DNA from: Sclerotinia nivalis
Taxonomy: Eukaryota > Ascomycota > Leotiomycetes > Helotiales > Sclerotiniaceae
Direction of reading: 5' to 3'
Assembly: GCA_029531795.1 (NCBI GenBank)
Contig: JAPEIS010000015.1
Location: forward strand, 248,001 to 312,000
Length of the DNA stretch: 64,000 bases
Position 1 is the stretch's first letter. Each line of letters begins with the position of its first letter. A program made the translations under genes and the position numbers. The notes under the pieces were generated by a model, which did no database searches, was not told the origin of the DNA, and saw only the letters and a program-made list of their open reading frames with translations. Shown one piece after another: positions 11,664-23,700 of this stretch.

Positions 11664-12565
11664 GTTTGAAATTGTTCGAGTGATTCTTAACAATCTGCGT
11701 TGAGCAGTTTTGAGTAGAGTTATGAGACTATATGTGCGAAGAAAACCTCCAAAGGACGGTGAGAGTAGTCTGCTACATAAGCATCAATGGATTAAGGAGG
11801 AGGCGTTGAGGGCTGGATGTCATGCAAGGAGTGCCGAAAAAGCGACGTGATTGATTGATCGCTTGAATTGATACGAGGATACAAAAGCAATATTGGCAAT
11901 GGTAAGGTTAATGAGCTGTAAGGGGGCTGCTTATATACTCGTACATATCTCCTTTTTATCCCTGGACGGTAAGGATAGTTTGTCTCTAATTATCTATCTG
12001 ATGCAATTGGAACCTTTAAAACATCTGAGGGGCAATGAGGGGTTCTAGCTTGCAGTTTCAACAACTCAGAGTGCATTTTATAATGTCAATGCTGTCGTAT
12101 GTTACTAGTTGCTATTGGTTCATCCATTTTCTCAATGGGAATTTACATTCATCGTAAGAATGCATGCGGTAGTACATGGTCCTAGGGTTTGGCAAAAAGT
12201 AATTACTTTTGTGCTGTATTGATTATTTCCAAGACTCCAAAGAGCTTCCGTTTTAAATGTTTTACATCCCTCTGTGGGCCTCGTAATCCATGTTTCGATA
12301 GCATCAGCCTATCATGTAACTATACAGCTCTCCACTTGCTCCCTCTGGCTAGACTTTATTCATCATCCTGGACGATTAGTGCAACGACGTTCATGGCATA
12401 GATAGATAGCTCATATTGGTGCTTGAATCTAATTTTTCACATGCTTTTTATTATTCTGGGGTATCAATATGTAAATTAACACGGTACTCTTTCCCTGTCC
12501 TCACAACTACCTATTCGACTTTGTAAGAGCTAGCCCCGACAAATAAGCCCTTTCCTGCCGAACCA
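11664..12565. other. Intergenic between epimerase/reductase start and TPP1-like gene end
   Basis: The region would hold the epimerase/reductase promoter near 11664-12000 and the 3' UTR of the TPP1-like gene near 12500. No other gene is supported. Confidence 0.5.
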
Positions 12566-15500
12566 CTACATGGACGAAGCATTACTGCCGCTATTAGATC
12601 TAGGCTTTAAGCTAAGGCTAGTCCTCGGTGTCAATCTCGGAGGGCGACTACTACTCTCAATTCGTTTTCGCGCGAGATATTTGCCAAATTCCCACTTTCC
12701 CTTGAATGTTTGTGCAGTCGATGGGGGCTTGGTTGATTTTTCAATCCTCATCGGCTGTTCTTGATTTTTTAGCCAGTCCATAACCTTTTCCGGTTTGTTT
12801 GAGGTTGCCGTAGACTTCCTTCGTGATGGTGGCGGGGATATTGACCTCTCAAGTGATGGTTTTGATGAACGTCCTTGCGGTCTGCGCTCTATTGAAGGCA
12901 CTCTTTCATTCATGATGTGCGGTGCCTTTTTCTCGACTGGGCTTTCCAACTCAGCACATCTTATATGCTTTAATGAGGAACTGTTGGGCGTCTTGAGCGA
13001 GAGAATTGGTGATGCCAGTTTCTGTGCGGACGGAGAACTAATACGAGGCGAAGAACCTCGACTTAATGATAATGGCAATTGACTTTGGGTTTCGAAAAAC
13101 CTTCTGGGTGTGTTTTTTCTAGGCTCCTTCGTATCTTCTGTTGACGCCGCAACTGTCTCATGCATTCCATGTGCATTTGGTTGCGATGTTGGCACTTTCG
13201 TACTTGGCGGCGACGGATCCTGTGCAGCGCTGTCCCCAGAAATTCTCCTTTCTGAAAAGGTCCGCCTTCTTTCTTGCCCCGCAGGCGTGGCCTCTGGATT
13301 TGACAATGATGGCGATTGACCTGCGGATTCCAAGGGTCTTTTTGAAGTGATCTTTCCAAGCTGTGTGGAAGTTGACACTGGCGTATCGCCGGTACTTGCG
13401 ATAGTGGTGAGCTCACTGGGACTATATGATTGCCTCACAGGTTCTATTTTACCACTACTGTTAACAATTGGCTGCTGCGAGGCTGGTCTTGCAGTGCTTC
13501 TATACTTCCCACGCATGTCTTCAATCGCATCGTGATCTGGAGATTCGGCCGATAAAGCAGCTTCGATGCTTTCCGGATTGATTATTCGACATGTTATATC
13601 ATCAGAGTGAGTGAATTCGGGATCAGAAATTCCTAAGTAATTGTAGAACTGAATTCCAGTCATTCTGGCTGCACTAGTCCGGACATGGTCCGAATATTCA
13701 TGAGCATAGAACCGGACAAAATCATCCCATAATGATCTATGAGGTTGTCTGATCGGTGTCCCAAGCCATTCCAGGTATATAAGCGCTTGTAAGAATTGTT
13801 TCTTAGTGCCAATGTACCGTGGGTAAGCAGCACAATACTCCTCAAAAAGTGAAGTTGGCTGCTGCTCAGACTGGTGGGCCTTCCCTGAGTTTGACTGTGT
13901 CCCACTAGGTAAAAATGACCCTTTACTCATGTTGCGATCGGCCAATGTCATTAAAGCGGACGTTGATTGGTCGGTAGGTCTACTATTGTGAGATGTGGAG
14001 GTCTGTTCAACGATTACTGTACAGGGCAAATCTTTCGCATTCCTATCCTGGATTGTTCGCGGACCTTCTGGAGATGCTCGGCTTTGTGGGTTATTTTCGA
14101 TATTGTCATCGACATTTTGAGAACCTTCTGTTGGCGGTAGGCTCTGTAAGGCCTTCCGAATCTCTCGCCGGTTTGCTCTTACCATTTCATTCCTGTCTCT
14201 ATAGGGGGATTCTTCTTGACTGAACCCTAAAGCTACAGGATCTGTAATTCTTCGTCTCTTTGCAAAAATGCCCCGATTATGTCCTTGCTCAGGAGAATTT
14301 TGATTTGATGGCAAACAATTCATTGAAGATCTTCCAACAGTAGAAGGTGAAACATCAGCAGCAGCTCCATCAAGATTGGGAATTTGTAGATGTGTGTAAG
14401 GTTGAGATCTCGATGTATTCTGGAGGATTATATCGTCATTGGACCTTGATGCTATCTGTTGGGTATGAGACTGTTGAATCTTGGAGTGATTTCGCTCGTG
14501 CTTGTCTTGATGCGCCTCGACAAGACTCTCCGTCAGTTTTGAAGGTAATTTGCGAGGCGACGGTAGGGAAAATATCCCGGACTCAGGAATAAACGAGCTT
14601 TTATCATCAGGATCCTTTTGTGAGCTATTATAAGTGCCAGGGATAACAGCATCTGAGGATAATTCTTCATTCCTCCGTTTTCTTTGCTTCGGTGTCTTTT
14701 CGACTTGTACTACAGACTTATGCCGCGCGATTACGGGCAGAGTAGGCTGTGAAATCCGTAGGTGTTCACCTACAGGTGGATCGCTGCTCTGGATTTCTTC
14801 GCCTAGGACATGTGGGTGACCCAATTCGATCTCTTCGTCATCAAGAGGGCTACTAGGTAAGTCAAAGGTTGATGCTGTAGGTAGTCTGATCTTAACAGCG
14901 GAAGTTCTTACGCTTTCTGAAATAGCAGCGGGCGATTGGGAAATGCTCTTTCGAAAAACATCTGAAGTTGGCGCATTAGAACCATCTGCACTAGGTATAG
15001 CAGCATCACTCTCAATTATCGAACTAGGTTGTGTCATCAAATGGGCTTGGTCTAAAGATTGATCCAATGCAGCGTTGACCGCCATAACTTGCCTGGGCCT
15101 TGAGTTGGCTTCTGGGCTCGGGCGACTAAGCTCCGACATATCACTCGCGTCACTATCCAACTGAGAATCCTCCTCGTTGTCGTGCGATTGACTAAGCTCC
15201 GACATATCACTCGCGTCACTACCCAACTGAGAATCCTCCTCGTTGTCGTGTGATTTCTGAGAGTGCAGCATTTCGGGAGTATGCGCAACTTCTCCAGCAT
15301 CTTTGTTAGAGTCTTCTGAGATATCATCGCCATGATGACTATTATCACCATGTTCACTATCCCTTGTTCCGACAGTGTTCTGATTCGGATCCACGTTGGG
15401 CTCTTCACTGCTCTGTACCGTATTCTTACAATGGACTGATTCTTGTCTAGCGAGCCGTTTTTTGTGAAACTCTAATAAATTAGCCTGTAGGACACCTGGG

Positions 15501-16766
15501 AGTAGTGGTGGTATGGACCCATGATCCTCTGACGGTGAGACCCACGAGTTCGCACGCTCCAAGATATCTCTCTGTTCTTTTGAAATAAGGGCGTAAGGAC
15601 GCGGGATAAATGCTAAATTTTCCTGAAATGGGTAAATTTCATTAACTGGAACACCTTGATGTCTCGCCCCGTTGGAAGATCCAATAACAGTGAGCGCCGC
15701 ATTCTTTGCACTAAGCTTCTTGTCGTCCAGTATCCTGTCGCTGCCAACTTCTTCCTGATCTATAGAACGTTCGGGGGGTGACCGTGGTACATATGCATGT
15801 TTTATATTCCCTACGTCATTATCTCCCTCCGAGTTCGTTGCGCTACAATTTGACATTGATGAAAGCGGTCGAGCTGCACTTGTACTAATGGGAGAGTCAA
15901 GCGGTGGTCCTGGCTCATTGAGTTGAGGACTAGTATCTGCGATTTCAACGGCTGGCTGGTGGTTTCCTTGAAGAACGCGCAGAATATCTGGCGCCTGGGC
16001 TCGGGAAACATCATTCTTCTCCTTTCGCGGTTCCGAAATCCTGTTCGAGATCTGTGTCGCGAACATAGCAGACTGTGAAAGTAGTGAAGAATTTTGAGAC
16101 TCGGGTACGAGGGATGGGTGAAAATCGTTGTCGCAATCTTTAGGATTTAAGATCTCTTGCATTGTACGCAGTGTGTTATCGATAGTTCCTCCAATTTCTA
16201 TGGCACGAGCTGAGCCAGGAATATCCTGCCTCCCTTTCAGCTTGAAACTTGGAATATAAAGGTATAATCTGGTCGGTGGCTCTACTGCAACATTGAAGTC
16301 ACACATCCGAGGTCGAAGTTAGTACTCCTGGAGACCTCTTACAAACTGACGAGACCATCATACCAATTGGCAATCTCCCGCTGCTAATGATTCTCCTATA
16401 AGCCCTTCAAGCGTCCTTTTGTTCTTTTCCAGAAAACGATTCAGAAAGTCCTGCTGAAATACTGCTGCGATTTCGGTTGTACCATCAGACACGGTCATAA
16501 ATTGAATCGATTCCAGCACTTTGCTGCTCTACACGTGTGTCAATAGATGGATAATTGGAATGAGTGGCAAGTGATATACTGACGCCAATTAGATGAACTA
16601 ATCCAGGCTTTTCGAGCTGTATGGTAAGTTTCTCCTGTTTATAAGAGAATCGATTGTGAGAGTTATCGGCATTTTGCTTTCCCACACGCATTGACTTAAG
16701 CCAATCCACTGCCTCTGCTAAAGACTTTTCGATATGCTGGGCGAGCCAGCTTCGCATGAGGGCCAT
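12566..16766 (-). CDS. Telomere shelterin-type protein with TPP1/Tpz1-like OB fold
   Basis: This is probably the TPP1/Tpz1 homologue, which in other eukaryotes bridges Pot1 to the shelterin complex and recruits telomerase. Exons 16766-16584 and 16528-16364 are joined by a 55-nt GTCAGT..TAG intron; a third long exon runs from about 16306 to 12566 (about 1,360 aa in all). The N-terminal part aligns by eye with the human TPP1 OB fold: LRPW-like (MRSWL), VSDGT, AGDCQL, then CDFNVAVEPPTRLYL and the basic/aromatic IPSFKL. The rest is low complexity, Ser/Pro-rich and probably disordered. One conserved-looking segment at about 13640-13850 (FEEYCAAYP, LWDDFVRFYAHEY) has unknown role. A 22-residue tandem duplication lies near 15125-15256. 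The second intron has a GTATGA donor and TACTAAC branch, but no usable AG before the expected resumption at 16306. The N-terminal assignment is inferred from motif spacing. Confidence 0.68.
15125..15256 (-). repeat. 66-bp in-gene tandem duplication
   Basis: Two adjacent, nearly identical 66-bp copies start at 15125 and 15191 inside the TPP1-like gene. They encode two copies of a 22-residue acidic/Ser unit (SHDNEEDSQL.SDASDMSELS). The copies differ at only a few bases, which indicates a recent duplication that kept the frame. Confidence 0.9.
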
Positions 16767-17710
16767 GATGACAGTACCGATAGTCCTGGTGAGTATTATT
16801 CGATATCTCCAATGCGATCATATCCAATTCAATTATAAATCCCTGAATCTGAAATCGCGATCTTACTCCTACTGTTAAAATATATGGTTGGATTCAAGTA
16901 ATTTAAAAGATCTGGAGAGTAGCAAGAATCTCCATTTCAATAATGGTTATTCAGTTTCGCAGACAGCATTCATAACATCAGAATAATTTAGTATGGGGTA
17001 GAGTTGAGTTGATTTGATAGTAATCTGGAAGACACGATCCTCGGGAAGTCAATTTATTAGATACACGAGTATCTACTTAGAGTGGAAAGAAGGCATGCAG
17101 GGATGTCGGTCGGTAATCGGAACCAAAATGTGCCATCATGTCTTATATCAGCACAGCTTTGGCTGATAAACCTCAATCAAACCTTATCGAATATTGATAA
17201 GTACCTATCTACGAACTTTATCATTTGAGGGGACATTACAGTATTACCTGCAGGTGTTTAAGAAAATGCTTCCCCTCTATTGATCCTTCCCCAAGTACAA
17301 CCTATCCTTCTACTCATAAGGCGGAAACCTATCCTGCTGTAGCTCATTCAATGATATGATAACAATGATTCAATAGTTATTGTCACAAGAAATGTTGCCA
17401 TCACTTTTCAGTTAGTGATTCTATCAAGGGCGTTCATCTCATTCGGCTGACCATCCATCCAGCAAGCCAAAGAGCAATCCGCAAATTTCGTCTCGCAAGG
17501 CAACCTATTTGATTCCACAAATTCATGACATGATTACGCAAACCGGAAGCCGTCGAAGCGGTCGCACAACTTTTGTTCATCGAACACGATACATGCATGA
17601 CTTGCTCTTGACACGAAAACGTCGGTTCGGTAAGAACCAAGAGTTCTGAGATCACCATCGCATTCACAATACGCTAAACTTAGAGATTATCAGCGTGTGC
17701 AGAGAAGAAG
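16767..17710. promoter_or_regulatory. Divergent promoter region, TPP1-like gene / FAB1
   Basis: A 944-bp spacer separates two divergent start codons. It is AT-rich without a convincing TATA or a long CT tract. A minus-strand frame of 77 codons (17434-17667) is Cys-containing but has no recognisable domain, and I leave it uncalled. Confidence 0.45.
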
Positions 17711-20700
17711 ATGTCTTCTCATGGATCTCCAAGACCTTCTGTGGGAGCGCCATTATTGATACCGCTAAGAACGCGATCTCGTCGAGGATCATTGGTATCA
17801 CTGCCTGGTGGTACACCCGTCGATAAGGAACAACTGGCACAAGCTCTTGATAAAATACATAGTACTGCCTGTCAGTCGGAAACTCTTACTACGTTCAACG
17901 AATTCGCCCCTCCACCACCATCTTCCTCGAATACAGAGAGTAAAGGCTTAGCTGGGGATATCATGCAGAATGGTTTGAGTGGTCTATACAGTCGATTCAA
18001 AGGCGCAGTTGGAGTAGGAAAAGATAAAGCAGGAAGCTCTTCAGTAAAAGGCGATAACGAAAGCTTTGATGCGACCTCGGTCAAAAGTCAGAATGCATCG
18101 AATGCCACCCCGTCCTCAAAAGGCTCTTCCGGTCCTGCGCGAGAAGATTCGGGTATTACTGCTTCGCCCATTCAACTTTCCACGGCGTCTTCACAGTTGC
18201 AGTCTCCAACCGTATCTTCCTTCATGGTGACTTCCTCCGAGATGCAGTCACAAGCTATGAAATCATCAAAGACCTCGCTTTCGTCGGTACCTAAAACGTC
18301 AAAGTCAGCGTCTAGACCTCCTCTCAATCCAATGGCGAAAACCACATCGTCGTCAGTCATCGTCCCAACTGTTGCGCCTGTCAATGCTGTTGCATTCAAA
18401 GAGGGAGAAAAGGCTCGATTGGGAAGTTCTGATGGAAATATTCCGGAGAAGGCAAATAAGAAAGGTGTTTCAGACAGATCCGAACCAGTTTCGGCATCAG
18501 ATTACACCCATCCCGGCACATTCGTGTCAGCTAGCGCTTCCGAAAGCAGACGCTTTATCGGCCATTCTTCGGTTTTAGACGATCCGGAGTCTATTGACTT
18601 TGATTCCATGATGAAAAGCGAATCTGCTGGGCGAATGTCGCTGGGCAACTTAGACTCCAAAAAGGATTCCCAAGATCTTAGTTTTCGTATTAGCGATAGT
18701 GGCAATACTGGAAGGACCAAATCCATGAGTAACCCCAAAACAGCCTCATCTACATTATCCTCTATAAAGACTTCGGACTCGAGGCCAAATGCGGCACCAC
18801 GTCTGACGATTCCAGAAACTGCAAGGCGAACCCCTGCTATTGAACGTATAGCACAGTCACATCTTCCAGGCTATCAGGCATCACGTACTTCTTCGACAGA
18901 CCGCAGTACCGCTGAAGCTAGCCCTATTAATACCTCTGCACATAATCATGTGCGACATGATTCTTTTGGTACAGATGAGCGCTCTTCACGCACCTACTCT
19001 GGTAGAAGTCGAATACCTGGTACCACTACAAATGGAGGTAGCGCCGAAGTAGTCAGCGCTCGTTTGGAGCAAATGAGAAAGCAAGTGCTAAGCAAAGAAT
19101 TCTGGATGGCTGATGACATATGCAAGGAGTGTTTTTTATGCGGCGATCCCTTTACTGCTTTTCGTAGAAAACATCATTGCCGAACTTGTGGCTGCATCTT
19201 CGACTCTAAATGCACACAGACCATTTCAGGCCAAAGGTTTGGAGTTCAAGGGTCACTTCGTATGTGTAAAACTTGTCTCGACATTATAAACAGGCGTCAC
19301 GATAGTAGCGGGTCTGATGATTCAGATGATGAATCAGGCTTACCAACCTTTTTCCATTCGCAGCAGGCCAAGTTTGACTCCTCCACATCAACCAAGATAG
19401 ATTTGCCGGAGGGTCCAGGTGCTGACCTAATGAAGACAGAAGATGAATCTAGGCCTCTGGCAACTCCAATGATGGCTATACCTGCTACACGACGAATTGG
19501 TGATTCTTCGAACAGGCGTTCAGCAATTCTGGAGATAGATGCACCACAATTGAGTCGCCCAAGTTCATCTAGATCATTGAAGGCCTTGTCTGCTGCTACG
19601 AGACCTCCATCTTCTAGCCACAGACGACATCAGTCGAAGCACAATTTTCTCGGGCGCTTTAAAAGCCCTGTCGGAGATAGAGCACCTTTTCATCGTGGAT
19701 TGACTGATGACAACGAGAAAGCAACGCGTCTGCCGGCCTTTCATGATGACAATATCATCGATCCCGATCTGGCACCATACATGTCGGATGAAGGATCAAG
19801 CGCCGATGAACAAATGAGTATTTTTGCTACATTAAACAATAGTAATACCGCAACTCCACCTTTTGAAAATGACAGAGCGGGTTTTGGCTCCTTGCTGAAC
19901 GCTACTAAGAGACACAGGGCCAGGACTGGCGACAAAAGTGTCAGTGGTATCAGTTTTACGAGTCGAGGCTTAGAAGATGCTAGCGCAACTGTGGGAGCAT
20001 TCACAAGACCGAATCGTCGACGTAATCTGAGCGTTGCCAGCAACACTTTACACCATACTCGACCCTCCCCGAGGCAAACGAAGCCGACGAGCTTAGCAAA
20101 GGGTTTTGGGAATGTAAGTGAAGATGTTACTGCTTCAGAAAAATCTGACCCGACCACGCCAGCCGGCATGCCTTCAAAAATGACTCGAAGCGCATCGATG
20201 CGAGATGCTAAGGCTCCTGCAGTGGAGCTTAACAACGCCAGTTTGCATCATGTTCGCCGGCTCCTGCATCAACTACTTGAAGATGCGGATATTCCAAACG
20301 TTGCTTCCTGGGAGAAGGCTTTAATACCCATTCTCCTTCAGTGCACAGATGATGTCAACCCAGATGTTCGGCGCGGCGATGACATAGATATCCGTCATTA
20401 TGTCAAGCTTAAAAAGATACCAGGAGGAAAACCCGGTGACACCTCGTATGTGTCAGGTGTTGTGTTTACCAAGAACCTTGCCTTGAAAAGTATGCCCAGG
20501 AGTATTTCGAATCCCCGCATTGTTATCGTATCATTTCCCATTGAATACCAGCGCCACCAATCTTCGTTTATGAGTCTGGAGCCTGTCATAGCTCAGGAAA
20601 AGGAATTTTTAAGGAATATGGTAAATCGAATCGCATCCCTGCGTCCCCAACTCCTATTAGTCCAGAAGCATATTTCTGGGCTTGCCTTGCAATACCTCGC

Positions 20701-23700
20701 CGAGGCAAACATTGCTGTTATCTACAATGTTAAGCCGTCAGTAATAGAGGCAGTTTCAAGGTGTGCTCAGACGGAGGTTATCTCGTCCATCGATATGGTA
20801 GCTCTGAAGCCGGTACACATAGGCAAAAGCTCTGGCTTTGACGTGAAAACTTATGTCCATGGCGATATTCCGGGAAAGAAAAAGACTTACATCTATCTTT
20901 CTGGATGTCCAAAAGAGTTGGGATGTACCATCGCTCTGCGCGGCGCTAGCATGCCAATACTAGCGAAAATGAAGCAAATTACAGAATTCATGGTATACGT
21001 GGTTTACAATCTAAAGCTTGAAACATGTCTAATGAGGGACGAATTCGTTCTGATTCCATCTGTGGCAGAAAGCGGCGACCTCTCACCCGCAAGACAAACC
21101 AGTCAGACTTCGAAATCTACAATATCGGGTGCTCTTCCTCATCAAGACACCGTGGTGGCAGCAAGCAATGTACTACAAGCTGCTGCTGCGTCGGAGAAGG
21201 TTAAAAGCTTTTCTCAAGATGAAATTGGCAATAGCGAAGGCATATCCGCTGATCAAGTTCCCGTCAGCCCGGAGACTGTTACGGAAGTTCAGAAAGCCAT
21301 ATCGACCGAACAAAAGCCTGAAGTTTCCAGAATGATCTCCGCTCATGAGTCACATGTCCACTCCTCCCATGACGATCATCTACCAGAAGATGTACCAATG
21401 CCGACCTTTTACAGCGATATGGTTGCCAAACACCAAACGAAAATACTATCTGCCTCCCCATTTGTCAAGTTCGTGCAACCATATCTATTGGTCAAAGCGA
21501 GAGAGCAGGAACGGAGACTCGTTTATTTGAAAAGGCTTCGGGACCAAGACATGTTCGAAGAGCAGACCGATACAGAAAAATCCAAACCGCAGAAATTTCA
21601 GCTCATAAAGCCCGATATGGTCCATGAGAGTATCAAAAATGCACCCAGGCAAATCATGGAGGTTTTACATGCTGTGCATGATGCCGAATACGATAAAGCT
21701 TTGCATAATTACCAAACACAAACACGTCAATGGGAGAATTATATCCAAGGAAACCTTAACCTCTTTGATCCATATGGTCACCAAAATATCACTGTGCTAT
21801 ACACAGTTGTTTGCACCGAAACTTCAATTCCCTGCGCTGGACCTGACCTTCTTACTCTCGCATTCTATACTGAACACGAAATCTCAGCAGAAATCGATCC
21901 TGATTGTACACTGGGTCAGTACGTAGAAGATTTGTGCTTGACGATCAATACAACGTGTACATTTAATGGCTGCGATCGAAAGATGTCCGAGCATCACCGA
22001 ACTTACGTCCATGGTGAAGCCCGAATAACTGTGTTTGTTGAAAGATCACCTTGCAAGATCAAAGGGCTTCAAGATTCCATTTTAATGTGGAGCTATTGCA
22101 AAAAATGTCAGAAGGAAACTCAAGTTATGCCCATGTCTGAAAGTACTTGGAAATACTCTTTTGGGAAGTATTTAGAATTATCTTTCTGGAGCAGTGATTT
22201 GCATCTCAGAGCAGGATTCTGCCCCCATGATTTGCATCGTGATCATTTGCGATATTTTGGCTTTCGCAATGTCGCCATTAGAATACACTATGATCCGATC
22301 GACCTCTTGGAAATTGTTGTGCCTCGAACAAGAATCACCTGGAAAGTAGATAATGATCTTAGGTTGAAGAACGACCTTTTCACAAAGATAGAAGAACGGT
22401 GGAATCGGTTCATGGCATCGGTAATGTCTAGAATTAAAGGAATCAACATCGACAGCGTTGCACCTGAAAAGGCGGAAGCATGTAAAGCAGAAATAGAACG
22501 TCTGACGAAACGTGCGCAAGAGGAGCATACTGCACTATTACGCAAGTTACAGGATAAATATATGGAATCGAAATATTATGAGATCATCCCACTTAATAGA
22601 GCCGTAAGAGCGATGCAAGAGAGAGTTGCAGAATGGGACGACGCCTTCCAAGATTTCGATGGAAACTTCTTTCCGTCAGAAAAGGATATCCGCCGCCTTG
22701 CCGCACTCCAACTCAGGAAGATGTTTATGGATCGCGATGAATCACAAACTTCGTTGGTGTCTGTAGAGACAAATGAACCATTGTCTGATGCCGAAGAGAA
22801 ATCCACTATCCCAATATCACCAGAGGCAACGTTAGAACCAAGTCCGGATACAGAAGAATCACCAGAAGGTCACCCAGCAGTCGTCGACGATAGTTTAGTC
22901 GCAGATCTGACAACGGTAAATTCACAGCCCCCCAGTAAGGCCGAATCATCAATGAACGAGGACCCAGTTCAGATGCCTCGACATGAAGGAGTTGAACATC
23001 TTGATCTCGCTATTTCAGAGACCGCAGACCAGCAGCTTGCCTCAGAAACATTAACACCGGCAGATACGTCTGACTTCCTCACATCGAGTCCGTCTGAAAT
23101 AGAGAGTCCTCCAGATGTGGATATCCCGACAACGCCTTTAGGGGCGACCTTATCCGAGAAAATTGAGAGACTACGCAGAGCAAACCAATCATTTTCAGTT
23201 GAACATGGTCAGTTTCAGTCTGAAACTTCTGGTATTCCAAGGCCGACGGAACGTACAACCTCGCGTCGTAGTGGTGCTTCGCCTCCTCTCAATCGTACCC
23301 AGTCACAGCCTGCAAATACATTACGCCGCATGCAACCGATTTCGAGCAAGGCATACCATAGGCTGGGAGATACACGCAAGTCTAGTGACTCCCAAATCCC
23401 ATTGCTTGAACCTTTGAAGCCGTCTACAACGGAACCTGTAAGACCCACTGATAAGAGACTTTCGGAAAGGTTGGGTCTGGGCTCCCTGAAACAAAGTCGC
23501 AAGGCAGGACACTCCTTCATTCCAAGATCTGTGCAACCGAAAAGAAAGGAGTCTAAAGTTACGACATTGGCAAAACATTTTGAACAGCTGAGTAGAGAAT
23601 TTGAGAAAGAACGTCTACGAGACAGGAGACGAATGGCAGCAAAAGTCACACAATCGAGAGCTTTCCCCAAAGCATCTTCCAAGCCCATTGTCGAGATATA

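Noticed and set aside
19741..20235. 164-codon minus-strand frame inside FAB1
   Set aside because: Antisense to continuous FAB1 coding sequence; no independent signals.
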